A stretch of DNA of 64,000 bases from NCBI RefSeq assembly GCF_000332455.1, contig NZ_AOGY02000065.1, forward strand, positions 124,001 to 188,000. The letters run 5' to 3'. The position numbers and the translations under genes were made by a program. Source of the DNA: Leptospira vanthielii serovar Holland str. Waz Holland = ATCC 700522 (lineage in GTDB: Bacteria; Spirochaetota; Leptospiria; Leptospirales; Leptospiraceae). The notes under the pieces were generated by a model. The model saw nothing but the letters and a program-made list of their open reading frames with translations, did not search any database and was not told the origin of the DNA. Within the stretch, counting starts at the first letter, position 1, and each line of letters opens with the position of its first letter. Positions 23,969 through 33,992 of the stretch are shown here, in pieces.

Positions 23969-25903
23969 ATGCCAGCCAATTTGCCCGAACTCTTCCAGCA
24001 GAGTGCTGAAAAATTTGGGAACCGCCCCGCGTTCGTTAGTAAAGACGAATCTAAGTCCTATAAACCCGTCACTTTTAAAGAAGTATATGATCTTGGTATC
24101 AACTTAGCAGAAGCTCTCATTGATTTGGGTGTTTCTGCGAAAGAGAATGTTGCCTTGCTTGCCGATAACCGATTGGAATGGATTGTTTCCGATTATGGAA
24201 TTCTTATGGCCGGTGCAGCAGATGTTCCGAGAGGAACTGATATTACCGATTCAGAAATCGCTTATATTCTAAACCATTGTGAAGCAAAAGTTGTGTTTCT
24301 TGAGAATGATAAAATGCTCGAGAAATTTCAAAAGAATCGCTCCCAATTGGAATTTGCAAAGACCCTTATCGTTATGGATAAAAAATCCACAGCAACTGGT
24401 GTTCTAAAACTATACGATCTGATTGAAAAAGGAAAGGAACTTCGCGCAAAGGGTTCTAAAAAAGCAGAAGAGCGAATGAAAGCCATTGCTCCTGATGACC
24501 TATTTACGATCATTTATACTTCTGGAACGACTGGGATGCCAAAAGGTGTGATGTTGAAACACAGCAACATGATCCACCAAACTTCTGTCATTCTCGGTAA
24601 TATGATCGAAATCAAAGAAGATGAAAGGATGTTGTCCATCCTTCCTGTTTGGCACGTATTCGAAAGAGTATTTGAATACTTAGCGATTGCTGCCGGTTGT
24701 GCTACATACTACACCAATGTCCGAGACCTTCGTGATGACATGAAAAAGTCAAAACCTACGTTTATGGCCTCGGCTCCAAGACTTTGGGAAAGTATTTATA
24801 ACGGAATTTATACAAGAATCAATGATCCAAAACAAACTCCGGCGATCCGTCGTGGTCTGTTCAATTTGGCTTATTTTTTCTCTAAACATTTCAATGCTGC
24901 CACAAGGTTTTTAAAAGGAAACCAAGTCGACTATGTAGGAAGAAACCCAATCGTTTCTCTCTTCAAAGGGTTTTACTATTTGGTTTTAGCCATTGTTTTA
25001 GCAGTTCCTTACTTCCTACTTGATTTGGTGGTGCTTTCTAAAATTAGAGAAGCTACTGGTGGGGAGCTCAAAGCTTCTGTTTCCGGTGGTGGTGCTTTAC
25101 AAAGACACGTAGATGCATTCTTCAATGATATTGGAATCAACGTACTAGAAGGTTATGGGATGACGGAAACTTCTCCGGTTATTTCTGTAAGAACTTTTAA
25201 AAAGTTAGTCCAAGGATCTGTGGGTCTCATTACTCCAGAAACATCCGTACAAATTCGGGATGATTTGGGAAAGGTTCTCACTCATGTGGATGCCAATCAA
25301 AAGTTAATCTCTGGTAAATACGGTGCTCGTGGTGTGATTCACATTCGTGGACCACAAGTGATGAAAGGATATTACAAAAATCCAGAAACCACTGCGAAGG
25401 TTCTAAAAGACGGTTGGATGGATACGGGAGATATTGGAATGTTCAATTTCAAAAAGACCCTAACCATTACTGGCCGTGCTAAAGACACTGTGGTTCTTCT
25501 CGGTGGAGAAAACGTCGAACCGGTTCCGATTGAGGACAAACTCACCGAATCTCCTTTCATTGCACAGTGTATGGTCATTGGACAAGACCAAAAGAACTTG
25601 GGAGCCCTTGTGGTCCCTGATTTTGACAAGTTGACCGAGTGGGCAAAAGAAAATGGAATTTCTGAGACGGACAAACAGAAACTCATCGACCACCCTAAGG
25701 TTCTTGATTTCTACAAAAAGGAAATCAAAGCCCTAAACAATACCAAAACTGGATTTAAGTCTTTTGAACAAGTAACTCCGTTTATCCTCATTACCAAACC
25801 GTTTGAAGTGGGTGATGAATTGACAAACCTGTTCAAAATGAAACGCCACTTGATTACAGAAAAATACAAAGATAAAATCACAACTTTGTATGCTGCTGAT
25901 TAA
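23969..25903 (+). CDS. long-chain acyl-CoA synthetase (AMP-forming)
   Basis: A 644-residue member of the ANL superfamily, activating fatty acids with ATP and CoA. Motifs: [16 protein letters not shown] (P-loop), [18 protein letters not shown] and the [17 protein letters not shown] hinge. A hydrophobic stretch ([19 protein letters not shown], about 335-355) inserted before the second half suggests membrane association. GAAAGGAG lies 9 nt before the ATG, one of the strongest ribosome binding sites here, and the 136-nt gap upstream is the likely promoter region, though I see no convincing boxes. A terminator closes the unit. Confidence 0.92.
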   Translation: MPANLPELFQQSAEKFGNRPAFVSKDESKSYKPVTFKEVYDLGINLAEALIDLGVSAKENVALLADNRLEWIVSDYGILMAGAADVPRGTDITDSEIAYILNHCEAKVVFLENDKMLEKFQKNRSQLEFAKTLIVMDKKSTATGVLKLYDLIEKGKELRAKGSKKAEERMKAIAPDDLFTIIYTSGTTGMPKGVMLKHSNMIHQTSVILGNMIEIKEDERMLSILPVWHVFERVFEYLAIAAGCATYYTNVRDLRDDMKKSKPTFMASAPRLWESIYNGIYTRINDPKQTPAIRRGLFNLAYFFSKHFNAATRFLKGNQVDYVGRNPIVSLFKGFYYLVLAIVLAVPYFLLDLVVLSKIREATGGELKASVSGGGALQRHVDAFFNDIGINVLEGYGMTETSPVISVRTFKKLVQGSVGLITPETSVQIRDDLGKVLTHVDANQKLISGKYGARGVIHIRGPQVMKGYYKNPETTAKVLKDGWMDTGDIGMFNFKKTLTITGRAKDTVVLLGGENVEPVPIEDKLTESPFIAQCMVIGQDQKNLGALVVPDFDKLTEWAKENGISETDKQKLIDHPKVLDFYKKEIKALNNTKTGFKSFEQVTPFILITKPFEVGDELTNLFKMKRHLITEKYKDKITTLYAAD

Positions 25904-25921
25904 GAGAGTTTAATTTTCTTT

Positions 25922-25949
25922 ACCGCCCGTGCACTTGCGGGCGGTTTTT
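25922..25949 (+). terminator. intrinsic terminator after acyl-CoA synthetase
   Basis: ACCGCCCG and CGGGCGGT form a perfect 8-bp GC-rich stem with an 8-nt loop, followed by five T. It starts 18 nt after the stop codon. This is the clearest rho-independent terminator in the window. Confidence 0.9.
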
Positions 25950-25986
25950 ACTCTTCTGTTTTTCTCCTCCAGTCGATACTCTTATT

Positions 25987-26658
25987 GTGAATCGATCGGA
26001 CGGATCTTTAGTTTCCTCATCTACAGGCGTTTTTTACCCCTACCAACACCAGGACTTTTATGCGATGGATTCCTTGTTTTTATCTCACTTGAAACAGGAA
26101 GAAGTCTGGGACTTCCAATCAGTTTCGCAGGTGCATTTAGGTTTCCTTGGTTTTTTGACCTTACGTGGTTTTTTACGGGAATCTTTATCCTTACCTAAAC
26201 TCCAAGTACAAGGTTTATCCAAACATTGGAAGACCTACCTCGCAAAAGTGAATTTTTTAGGCAAAGGAGTTCCTTGGGAATCCAAGGATTTTATTCCTAA
26301 CCTGGTTTCTGATGTGACCTTACCTTTGACGGAGTTTGGTGGTAAAGGCCACTGGGCAACCGAGTTCCATTGGGAAAAACAAGATAAAGAATCTACTTCT
26401 GTTTTTTTTGCTGCCACCGACAAACAAAGTGATGGTGATGTTGCCATCAGTGATCTGATGAAGGATTTTTTACATTATTCTCAAACCAATCATTATTTGG
26501 AAAGGGCCTATATCAGGAAAGAAAATTCCAGTTATCTATATTTGAATTCTAAAGAAGCCAATCCGCGTGTTTTCTTTCGCGAAAATCCAACAGACTTACC
26601 AGAATTTTTGTTTTTGGTGGCTGAGTTAAAAACAAAACCATCTACTCACTCAAATTAA
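25987..26658 (+). CDS. hypothetical protein
   Basis: A 223-residue protein without signal peptide or membrane helix that I do not recognise. It is rich in aromatic residues (WDFQSVSQVHLGFLGFL, HWATEFHWEKQ) and looks globular. The start used is GTG at 25987; the first ATG is 75 nt further in, and neither has a good ribosome binding site. It follows the terminator directly and converges with the Lon-N-like gene, overlapping it by 17 bp. Confidence 0.65.
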   Translation: MNRSDGSLVSSSTGVFYPYQHQDFYAMDSLFLSHLKQEEVWDFQSVSQVHLGFLGFLTLRGFLRESLSLPKLQVQGLSKHWKTYLAKVNFLGKGVPWESKDFIPNLVSDVTLPLTEFGGKGHWATEFHWEKQDKESTSVFFAATDKQSDGDVAISDLMKDFLHYSQTNHYLERAYIRKENSSYLYLNSKEANPRVFFRENPTDLPEFLFLVAELKTKPSTHSN

Positions 26659-27250
26659 GACCGAGGAGAACCGTTTTTAAAAGGTCTGCTTTGGTTTCTA
26701 AATGAGTGGTTTCTAAAATGGTTTGTTTTGTTTTAAAATCGAAGTAGATGAGAGATGCAATAAAATCAACTGGATAGGGATGAACCAAAATTTGATTCAT
26801 TTTTAGGATCAGGTCCTCTTCGGCCCCTTCCGCAAGTAAGATTCGTTTGGTGAGAACAAGTAACTCTTCAATTTTTTCTTTTAAACTATCCGATACATTT
26901 TTATTTCTTTCGTGTTCCCGGCGAACCATTTGGGCAATGTAAAAGGGATCCGTAGAATCTAAACTGATGATCTCGGCTGTACCAATTCCTTCTAAAATGA
27001 TATTGGACCTTCCATCGGGAAGAGATTCTTTTTGGATGATATGCCCATAACCCACAACTTCTGGGATGGGGGGAAAGCCAGAACCAATCCAATTTTTAGG
27101 ATAGGGTGCCATTCCTAGTTCTCCTCCGTTTTCTATACAAAAATCGAGCATCATCCGATACCTTGGTTCGAATATATGAAGTGGCAAAAACATTCCCGGG
27201 AACAGAAATACATCTGGGAGGGGAAAGAGAGGTAAGGGGAAGGTTGACAC
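26642..27250 (-). CDS. Lon N-terminal substrate-binding domain protein
   Basis: A 202-residue stand-alone LON_substr_bdg domain. LPLFPLPDVFLFPGMFLPLH and FEPRYRMMLD are the family hallmark at the N-terminus; later strands (GYGHIIQKESLPDGRSNIIL, GIGTAEI) fit. There is no ATPase or protease domain. Such proteins are widespread and their role is not settled; some may deliver substrates. The start is GTG, and the promoter must lie in the 54-bp gap shared with rfaE1. Confidence 0.85.
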   Translation of the reverse strand: MSTFPLPLFPLPDVFLFPGMFLPLHIFEPRYRMMLDFCIENGGELGMAPYPKNWIGSGFPPIPEVVGYGHIIQKESLPDGRSNIILEGIGTAEIISLDSTDPFYIAQMVRREHERNKNVSDSLKEKIEELLVLTKRILLAEGAEEDLILKMNQILVHPYPVDFIASLIYFDFKTKQTILETTHLETKADLLKTVLLGLNLSE

Positions 27251-27273
27251 AGAGAAAGGTTTTAGATTCTCTG
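27250..27273. promoter_or_regulatory. inverted repeat in divergent intergenic region
   Basis: CAGAGAA (27250-27256) and TTCTCTG (27267-27273) form a perfect 7-bp inverted repeat with a 10-bp centre between the divergent Lon-N-like gene and rfaE1. A TTGACA lies just before it (27244-27249). A centre-to-centre spacing of one to two turns would suit a dimeric regulator. No protein can be named. Confidence 0.3.
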
Positions 27274-27304
27274 TTTAGTTGTAAACCAATTCAAGGATCT
27301 GGCT

Positions 27305-28324
27305 TTGTTGAAAATAAAGAAAACTTCACTTCGTAAATCTTTTGAAGATTTAGGCAAAATCAAAGTGCTTGTGATCGGAGATTTGATTTTAGACGAGTAT
27401 TTAATTGGCTCAGTGGAAAGGATTTCCCCGGAAGCACCAGTTCCTGTGGTTTGGGTTCGAAACGAAAAACAATCTTTAGGTGGATCGGGCAATGTAGTTC
27501 AGAACTTATCTTCCATTGGTGTTTCTGGTGTGGTTTTTGGTCGGATTGGTTTAGACAAAGCCGGTGATTCTCTGGAAGGGCATTTACTCGCAAATTCAGT
27601 AACTTCCAAAGATTTAGTTTTATTAAAATCCAAATCTTTACCAACCATTCTAAAAACTAGAATCATTGCCTCACACCAACAGATTTGTCGGGTGGACCGA
27701 GAAGAAGTGGTCCCACTCACGATAGAAGAGGAAAAAAACATTCTCCTTCAATTTGAAACTAAATTAAAAGAATGTGCGGCAGTCATTCTTTCCGATTACG
27801 ACAAAGGGTATTTAACACCTTCACTCATCCAATCGGTCATTGCCCTTTGTAACAGGGAAAATAAAATTGTGACAGTGGATCCGCAAGTAAGCCATTTTTT
27901 CTTATATAAAAATATCCATATTATGACTCCAAACCACCACGAAGCAGGAAAAGCTCTGGGACGAAAACTCACGAGTGATCTTGAAATTGAAACCGCTTGT
28001 CGGGAAATCTCGGAAAAACTCACACCCGATGCGATGATGATCACTAGGGGCGAAAAAGGAATGTCCATTTACGAAAGGAAAACAAATTCCTTTTATCATA
28101 TTCCTACAGTTGCCAAAGAAGTATTTGATGTTACGGGGGCGGGAGACACAGTCATTACTACCTACACTGCCTTTATTGCAACGGGAATGCCGATTGCGGA
28201 TGCGGCTCTCATTTCCAATGTCAGTGCTGGTATCGTTGTTGGTAAGTTAGGTGCCGCAACAGTCACTCAAAAGGAAATAGAAGAAGGGCTCAAGACCTTA
28301 GGTTACTTGGAAGTGGAATCATGA
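27305..28324 (+). CDS. rfaE1: D-glycero-beta-D-manno-heptose-7-phosphate kinase
   Basis: A 339-residue ribokinase-family protein equal to the N-terminal half of E. coli HldE. It phosphorylates heptose 7-phosphate at C1 for ADP-heptose synthesis. IGDLILDEYLIGSVERISPE, GGSGNVVQNLSSIG and DVTGAGDTVI (catalytic Asp and anion hole) are intact. The TTG start has AAGGA 7 nt upstream. It overlaps rfaE2 by 4 nt (ATGA), so kinase and nucleotidyltransferase are made from coupled separate genes. Confidence 0.93.
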   Translation: MLKIKKTSLRKSFEDLGKIKVLVIGDLILDEYLIGSVERISPEAPVPVVWVRNEKQSLGGSGNVVQNLSSIGVSGVVFGRIGLDKAGDSLEGHLLANSVTSKDLVLLKSKSLPTILKTRIIASHQQICRVDREEVVPLTIEEEKNILLQFETKLKECAAVILSDYDKGYLTPSLIQSVIALCNRENKIVTVDPQVSHFFLYKNIHIMTPNHHEAGKALGRKLTSDLEIETACREISEKLTPDAMMITRGEKGMSIYERKTNSFYHIPTVAKEVFDVTGAGDTVITTYTAFIATGMPIADAALISNVSAGIVVGKLGAATVTQKEIEEGLKTLGYLEVES

Positions 28325-28809
28325 GTTTTTATTCGAATCTTCATTCTAAAATCATCTCTTTTGACCAGATTGAATCCAAAAGGAAAGATTTAGAAGGCAA
28401 ACGCATTGTTTTTACCAATGGTTGTTTTGATATTTTACATCCGGGACATGTGACCTACCTGGCCCAAGCAAGGGATTTAGGGGATTTGTTATGGATTGGT
28501 GTCAACTCGGATGCAAGTGTTAGGCGACTGAAAGGGGAATCCAGACCCATCAATTCTTGTGAAGACAGGATGTTAGTGCTTGCTGGTCTTGGCTCCGTGG
28601 ATTTTGTTTCCTCTTTTATAGAAGATACCCCTCTTGAAATCATTAAAAAAGTAAAACCATCCGTCCATTCGAAAGGTGGAGACTACCAAGTCGAAACCCT
28701 GCCGGAATACCAGATTTTAAAAGAGATGGGTGCGGATATTCAAATTTTACCTTTCGTTCTCGGAAAATCCACTACGAAGATTTTAGAAAAAGCCAAATCT
28801 CCTTCCTAA
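28321..28809 (+). CDS. rfaE2: D-glycero-beta-D-manno-heptose 1-phosphate adenylyltransferase
   Basis: A 162-residue cytidylyltransferase-fold protein equal to the C-terminal half of HldE. FTNGCFDILHPGHVTYL carries the HxGH nucleotide-binding motif, and the ISxxxSTT-like motif appears as LGKSTTKI near the end. It makes ADP-heptose from heptose 1-phosphate and ATP. The ATGA overlap with rfaE1 ensures coupled translation. The window holds gmhA too; I see no gmhB phosphatase or hldD epimerase. Confidence 0.93.
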   Translation: MSFYSNLHSKIISFDQIESKRKDLEGKRIVFTNGCFDILHPGHVTYLAQARDLGDLLWIGVNSDASVRRLKGESRPINSCEDRMLVLAGLGSVDFVSSFIEDTPLEIIKKVKPSVHSKGGDYQVETLPEYQILKEMGADIQILPFVLGKSTTKILEKAKSPS

Positions 28810-28872
28810 ACGTATTGATTTTGGACCCAAATCCCGCCAGTCTGTAAAAAACATTCTTTTTTGAGGTCCATT

Positions 28873-30495
28873 TTGTCCAAGACCAGATATATTTTTATTA
28901 CCGGTGGCGTTTCCTCTTCCTTAGGAAAAGGGGTCACCGTTGCAGCTCTCGGCTGTTTGTTAGAAGCCAGAGGTTATAGTGTCTCTTTACAAAAAATGGA
29001 TCCTTACATTAACATTGACCCAGGTACAATGAGTCCGTACCAACATGGGGAAGTGTATGTTACGGAAGACGGAGCAGAGACCGATCTTGATTTAGGATAC
29101 TACGAACGATTTACCAAATCAAAATTTTCTAGAAAGAATTCGGTATCCACCGGTCAAATTTACCATGCTGTCATTGAAAGAGAAAGAAAAGGTGATTATT
29201 TAGGAAGAACCGTACAGGTTGTACCACATATCACTAATGAAATTCGTAGCCGAATATATAACCTAACACGCGACCAAGAAACAGACTTTGTCATTGTTGA
29301 AATTGGTGGAACTGTCGGTGACATTGAATCAGTTCCCTTCCTCGAAGCTATCCGCCAAATGCGATACGAACATGGGGCAAGTCAAGTTTTGTTTTTGCAT
29401 CTAACTCTTGTCCCTACGATCACCGCCGCTGGGGAAGCTAAAACGAAACCCACACAACATTCTGTAAAAGAACTTTTGGCACTTGGAATCCAACCTGATA
29501 TCTTAATTTGCAGAATCAATAAACCTATGTCCAAAGAGATGAAAAATAAAATTTCCCTCTTTTGTAACGTAAAAGAACAAAATGTAATTTCCGCCGTTGA
29601 TATTACCACTTCCATCTATGAAATTCCTTTGATGTATCGGGAAGACAAATTAGATGAAGTGGTCCTTAATGCATTAGGAATGGACCTTCGCAAACTTAAT
29701 TTTTCCCAGTGGGAGAATATGGTCAAAAAAATTCGTAATACGAAAAAGACCGTAAAAGTAGCGTTAATCGGAAAATATATTTCTCTTCAAGATGCCTATC
29801 GTTCTGTGTATGAGTCTTTGGCTCATGGTGGGATTGCCAACGATGTAGAAGTAAATGTAATCAAAATCAATCCAGAAGATATTGATGCTAAAAATGTAAA
29901 AGAACACCTAAAAGGTGTTCATGGAATTTTGGTTCCTGGTGGATTTGGAGAACGTGGGATCGAAGGAAAAATTGCAGCAATCCAATATGCAAGAACCAAA
30001 CAAATTCCGTTCTTTGGAATTTGTCTTGGAATGCAGTGTGCTGTGATTGAATTTGCAAGGAATGTTCTGGGATTCAAGGATGCAAATTCCACTGAATTTA
30101 AACCGAATGTAAATTTCCCAGTGATTTCCATGATCGAAGAACAAAAGGAAATTGAACGTATGGGTGGTACGATGCGACTAGGTGCCTATCCTTGTGTGGT
30201 CAAAAAGGGAAGCCTCGCCTATACAGAATACAAAGCGGAAAGGATATCCGAAAGACATAGACATAGGTTTGAATTTACTTTGCGTTACAAAGATGATTTT
30301 GAAAAAAAGGGAATGAACCTTACTGGTTTTTCACCTGATGGAAGTTTGGCGGAGATAGTAGAAGTTCCTAACCATCCTTGGTTTGTCGGTGTTCAGTTCC
30401 ACCCTGAATTTCAATCCAAACCCACAGACCCGCACCCACTTTTTGCAGGTTTTATCAGAGCCGCATCCAAACTAGCTAAAAAAACGGAGGATTAA
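28873..30495 (+). CDS. pyrG: CTP synthase
   Basis: A 540-residue CTP synthase, amidating UTP with glutamine nitrogen. The synthetase domain opens with TRYIFITGGVSSSLGKGVT and the glutaminase domain has GICLGMQCAV (nucleophile Cys) and GVQFHPEF (catalytic His). I start at the TTG of 28873 because GAGG lies 6 nt before it and homologues begin at this SK(T/Y)-IF residue. The frame is open 12 nt further to another TTG, which overlaps that ribosome binding site. CTP also feeds Kdo activation, which fits the kdsA gene 1 nt downstream. Confidence 0.96.
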   Translation: MSKTRYIFITGGVSSSLGKGVTVAALGCLLEARGYSVSLQKMDPYINIDPGTMSPYQHGEVYVTEDGAETDLDLGYYERFTKSKFSRKNSVSTGQIYHAVIERERKGDYLGRTVQVVPHITNEIRSRIYNLTRDQETDFVIVEIGGTVGDIESVPFLEAIRQMRYEHGASQVLFLHLTLVPTITAAGEAKTKPTQHSVKELLALGIQPDILICRINKPMSKEMKNKISLFCNVKEQNVISAVDITTSIYEIPLMYREDKLDEVVLNALGMDLRKLNFSQWENMVKKIRNTKKTVKVALIGKYISLQDAYRSVYESLAHGGIANDVEVNVIKINPEDIDAKNVKEHLKGVHGILVPGGFGERGIEGKIAAIQYARTKQIPFFGICLGMQCAVIEFARNVLGFKDANSTEFKPNVNFPVISMIEEQKEIERMGGTMRLGAYPCVVKKGSLAYTEYKAERISERHRHRFEFTLRYKDDFEKKGMNLTGFSPDGSLAEIVEVPNHPWFVGVQFHPEFQSKPTDPHPLFAGFIRAASKLAKKTED

Positions 30496-30496
30496 G

Positions 30497-31342
30497 ATGT
30501 ACGATTTAATTGAAGAAAGAGAATTTTTCGGTAAAAAAATCGGGGGTCGTAATCCCTTTTTTCTAATTTCCGGACCTTGTGTGATGGAAAATAAAGACCT
30601 ACTCGACAGAGTGTGTGGTGAGATGAAAGCCATCTGTGATGATTTGGGGATTGTATATATTTTTAAGTCTTCCTTTGATAAAGCAAACCGTTCCTCCATT
30701 AATTCCTATCGGGGACCTGGTTTGGAAGAAGGTAGGAAACTTCTCGATTTTATCAAAAATAAATACAATGTTCCCGTGCTTACTGACATCCATGAAACGA
30801 TCCAAGTTGATCCATTGAAGGATACCGTAGACATCTTTCAAATCCCTGCGTTCTTAAGTCGCCAAACGGACCTAATTGCGAAAGCTGCAGAAACGGGAAA
30901 ATGGGTGAATGTAAAAAAAGGCCAGTTCATGGCCCCGGATGACACCCGTCATATCAAAACAAAAATCCAAGAGTCGGGATCGGAAAAATATATGGTAACG
31001 GAAAGAGGTGCCAGTTTCGGATATGGAAATCTTGTATTTGACCTTCGTGGAATTCCTATGATGCATAAACATGGAATCCCCATTGTTTTTGATGGAACTC
31101 ACTCGGCTCAACTTCCGGGAGCTGCGGGAAACATCACTGGTGGAGTTCGTGAATTCATTCCACATATGGTTCGTGGGGCCGTTTCTGTTGGTGTGGAAGG
31201 ACTCTTTATGGAAGTGCATCCCGATCCAGAAAGGGCACTCTCTGATGCTACCACACAATTTCCACTAGCGAAAGCCAAAGGTCTGTTAACGCAGCTATTG
31301 GAATTAGATCGTTTGGTAAAAACGAAATTTTTAGAGGATTAA
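30497..31342 (+). CDS. kdsA: 3-deoxy-8-phosphooctulonate synthase (Kdo-8-P synthase)
   Basis: A 281-residue TIM-barrel aldolase joining phosphoenolpyruvate and arabinose 5-phosphate to Kdo-8-P for lipid A-core. FLISGPCVMENKD, FKSSFDKANRSS, DIHE and RGASFGYGNLVFDLRG are typical; the position that decides metal use (Cys in the metal-dependent class) carries VMEN after the GPC segment, so GPC-V keeps the cysteine and may mean the metal-dependent class. GGAGG lies 6 nt before the ATG. It continues directly into lptC-lptA-lptB. Confidence 0.95.
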   Translation: MYDLIEEREFFGKKIGGRNPFFLISGPCVMENKDLLDRVCGEMKAICDDLGIVYIFKSSFDKANRSSINSYRGPGLEEGRKLLDFIKNKYNVPVLTDIHETIQVDPLKDTVDIFQIPAFLSRQTDLIAKAAETGKWVNVKKGQFMAPDDTRHIKTKIQESGSEKYMVTERGASFGYGNLVFDLRGIPMMHKHGIPIVFDGTHSAQLPGAAGNITGGVREFIPHMVRGAVSVGVEGLFMEVHPDPERALSDATTQFPLAKAKGLLTQLLELDRLVKTKFLED

Positions 31343-31349
31343 GATACCC

Positions 31350-31895
31350 ATGATACGAAGGATATTCGTTCTTTTCTTTCTTTTGGCAATAGTCAATTGT
31401 AAAGATAAGGAATACCTTCGTATTGAAGTAGAAAAAGAATCGGGTTCTATGATCTCGATGAGAAATTTTTCTCGTTCGTCTTATAAAGAATCTGGGGAAT
31501 TGGAGTGGAAATTGAAAGGTGCAGAATCTTATATATTTCCCAAAGATAACAAAACTATCGTTTATGGTTTTGAATTCAAACAAATGGAAAAGGGAAATGT
31601 GACTTCTGCGATGACAGGAGAACGAGGGGAAATCAATCACTCCACAAAAACAGTAGTTCTGAATGGGAAGGTCCGATTAAAGACCAATGATGGTAAATAC
31701 ATCGAGTCGGAATCCTTAACTTATAATCTAGATGAAAAAACCTTATCTTCCGAAGAAGATGTTCTTGTATATTCTGATGGAACCACCATTCGCGGAAAAG
31801 GACTTCGTGCTGATAGAAATTTGAATAAATTTACCATCATCCAACCAAAAGCTGTGACTGTGGGGGGAAGTAACCCCCTGAAGGATAAACCATGA
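31350..31895 (+). CDS. lptC: LPS export protein LptC-like lipoprotein
   Basis: A 181-residue exported protein with a lipoprotein-like signal (VLFFLLAIVNC, Cys about 18). The mature part has the LptC beta-jellyroll pattern: GELEWKLKGAESYIF, then TSAMTGERGEINHSTKTVVL and KYIESESLTYN strands. LptC links LptBFG to LptA in the periplasm. Canonical LptC has a transmembrane anchor; a lipid anchor here would be a variant. It overlaps lptA by 4 nt. Confidence 0.82.
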   Translation: MIRRIFVLFFLLAIVNCKDKEYLRIEVEKESGSMISMRNFSRSSYKESGELEWKLKGAESYIFPKDNKTIVYGFEFKQMEKGNVTSAMTGERGEINHSTKTVVLNGKVRLKTNDGKYIESESLTYNLDEKTLSSEEDVLVYSDGTTIRGKGLRADRNLNKFTIIQPKAVTVGGSNPLKDKP

Positions 31896-33229
31896 AGAAA
31901 CAAATTATACTTTTTGTTTTTTCATTTTCTTCCCTAATTGCAAATCCTTCACCTATACCTTTGTTATATGGTTCGGAAGACCTTTTGAAGAAAGAAAGTT
32001 CAATTTTTTCTCCAGAGAAAAAAAAAGAGAACAAGGATAAAATTCCAGTAATGTGGGGAGGAAGTAGTCTTACCCAAGAGGAACGAACCATCAATGGAAT
32101 CCCCATGAAGGTATTTATTTTGGGTGGTGGTGCCTATATTATGCATAAAACCATCAAACTCAGTGCCAGAGAAATTGAAATCATTGGTGAAGATGCACTT
32201 GTTGGGAACTTAAAAGGTCAGGTTGTTGTGGAAGACTTTCAAAATGGGGTTACCTTAACTGCTGCCAAAGGAATTTATAATAAAATGGCTGGAACTGTCA
32301 GTTTAGAAAACAATCCCGTTCTTATACAAAAGAAGGATGGTAAGATTGTTAAAATTCAGTGCCAATCCATCATTCGGTATTTAGAGGAAGCCAAAACTAG
32401 CTTAGCAGGTAAAGTTGTCGTAACCTCTGACGAGTTTCAGGTGTTTGGTGAGGATGCCGTGTTTTCAGAAAAGGATGACCGGATCGATCTTGCAGGCGAA
32501 CCTTTTTTGTTTTCAGAAAACCGCTTTTTGATTGGTAAAACACTAACCTACTTTGTAAAAGAAGGAAGTATCCAACTAGAGGGCGATGCAACAATTTACC
32601 AAGTTTCTTACGAAAACAAAAAAGACAAAGAGAAAGATACCACGACCAAAGAACGAGTGCTGACTTTGTTTACGGGAAAAACATTAACCCACCAAAACAA
32701 AGGCAAAGATACGATTACCTCAATGAATGGGGATGCCTTTATGTATAGAAAAACCTCTGAGTTCAAGGCTAATCTACTAGAAAGTCGCCGTAATAATAAA
32801 GACATTAAAGCAACAGGTAACGTAAGTTATTTGGATCGTGAAAATGCCTATCGAATGGAAGGTGGGTCTTTATCTTATGATAAAGATAAAGGATATTCCT
32901 ATCTAACGGAAAATCCTCGGATCGTTTTTTTAGACAAAAAGGAACTGAGTGAACGTGGGCAACTGACAGCAGTATTTTTGGAAAGATTTGATGAACGTTT
33001 TGAAACCGTGGCTCGGGGGGATGTCCAAGTGGAAACCCAAACGGCTACGGCCACGGGCGAGTTTGCAACTTATTATGAAAAAAGAGATGAATTGGTTTTA
33101 GAAGGGAATCCGACTCTTGTAAAAGATAACACCAAAGTTTCAGCAGGAAAGATCATTCTCTTTCCAAAATCGGACAGAGCCTACTTAACTGATGGGCTTA
33201 AGGTAATACCGAATGGCGAAAAAAAATAA
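31892..33229 (+). CDS. lptA: large LptA/OstA-like periplasmic protein
   Basis: A 445-residue exported protein (signal peptide [15 protein letters not shown]) made of repeated OstA/LptA-type beta-jellyroll strands. One run lies at about 70-240 ([37 protein letters not shown]) and a second at about 255-430 ([38 protein letters not shown]). It is more than twice the length of E. coli LptA, so it could itself form a long bridge for LPS. AAGGA lies 6 nt before the ATG. The end overlaps lptB by 17 nt across an A8 run. Confidence 0.85.
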   Translation: MKKQIILFVFSFSSLIANPSPIPLLYGSEDLLKKESSIFSPEKKKENKDKIPVMWGGSSLTQEERTINGIPMKVFILGGGAYIMHKTIKLSAREIEIIGEDALVGNLKGQVVVEDFQNGVTLTAAKGIYNKMAGTVSLENNPVLIQKKDGKIVKIQCQSIIRYLEEAKTSLAGKVVVTSDEFQVFGEDAVFSEKDDRIDLAGEPFLFSENRFLIGKTLTYFVKEGSIQLEGDATIYQVSYENKKDKEKDTTTKERVLTLFTGKTLTHQNKGKDTITSMNGDAFMYRKTSEFKANLLESRRNNKDIKATGNVSYLDRENAYRMEGGSLSYDKDKGYSYLTENPRIVFLDKKELSERGQLTAVFLERFDERFETVARGDVQVETQTATATGEFATYYEKRDELVLEGNPTLVKDNTKVSAGKIILFPKSDRAYLTDGLKVIPNGEKK

Positions 33230-33992
33230 AACAGAAACTCAAACTGTCAAACGGGATATAGATCCGAATGTAAAAACATTTCGGATGGAGAATCTTGTTA
33301 AAATCTATAACAAACGTAAGGTTGTAGATGGTGTTAGTTTTTATATTCAAAAAGGCGAAATTGTAGGCCTTCTTGGTCCCAATGGTGCCGGAAAAACGAC
33401 CAGTTTTTATATGAGTGTTGGGTTTGTGACCCCTGACGAGGGTCATGTGTTCATTGATAATGAAGACCTTACCAAAGCACCCATGCACATTCGTGCAAGG
33501 ATGGGGGTCGGGTATTTAGCCCAAGAAGCAAGTATTTTTCGTAAATTAACTGTTGCTGAAAACTTGGAAGCCATTTTAGAAACCATGAATCTTCCTGGAG
33601 ACGAAATCATTCGCCGTCGGGATGAACTTCTTATGGAATTACAAATCATGCGTGTTGCCAACCAAAAAGGTTACACACTTTCTGGTGGAGAAAGAAGGCG
33701 ATGCGAAATAGCAAGGGCTCTTGTCACTAATCCAGACTTCATCCTGTTAGATGAGCCTTTTGCAGGAGTGGATCCGATTGCAGTTAAAGATATTCAAAAT
33801 GTAATCCAATCTTTAAAGGAAAGAGGGCTTGGAATTTTGATTACGGATCACAACGTAAGAGAGACTTTGAAAATTACCGATAGGGCTTATATCATGTATA
33901 GCGGACGGATTCTCATTTCTGGAACCGCAGATGATTTGATTAACGATCCAGAAACCAGACGAATTTATCTCGGAGAGGATTTTAAGTTATAA
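33213..33992 (+). CDS. lptB: LPS export ABC transporter ATP-binding protein
   Basis: A 259-residue ABC ATPase powering LPS extraction from the inner membrane with LptFG. Walker [15 protein letters not shown]-loop YLAQEASIF, signature [15 protein letters not shown], Walker [14 protein letters not shown] and switch ITDHNVRET are those of LptB. It begins inside the end of lptA and abuts rpoN without spacer, the classic lptB-rpoN order. Confidence 0.96.
   Translation: MAKKNKTETQTVKRDIDPNVKTFRMENLVKIYNKRKVVDGVSFYIQKGEIVGLLGPNGAGKTTSFYMSVGFVTPDEGHVFIDNEDLTKAPMHIRARMGVGYLAQEASIFRKLTVAENLEAILETMNLPGDEIIRRRDELLMELQIMRVANQKGYTLSGGERRRCEIARALVTNPDFILLDEPFAGVDPIAVKDIQNVIQSLKERGLGILITDHNVRETLKITDRAYIMYSGRILISGTADDLINDPETRRIYLGEDFKL

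Noticed and set aside
28861..28872. earlier TTG start of pyrG
   Set aside because: It overlaps the GAGG ribosome binding site that serves the TTG at 28873, and CTP synthases begin at that later residue.
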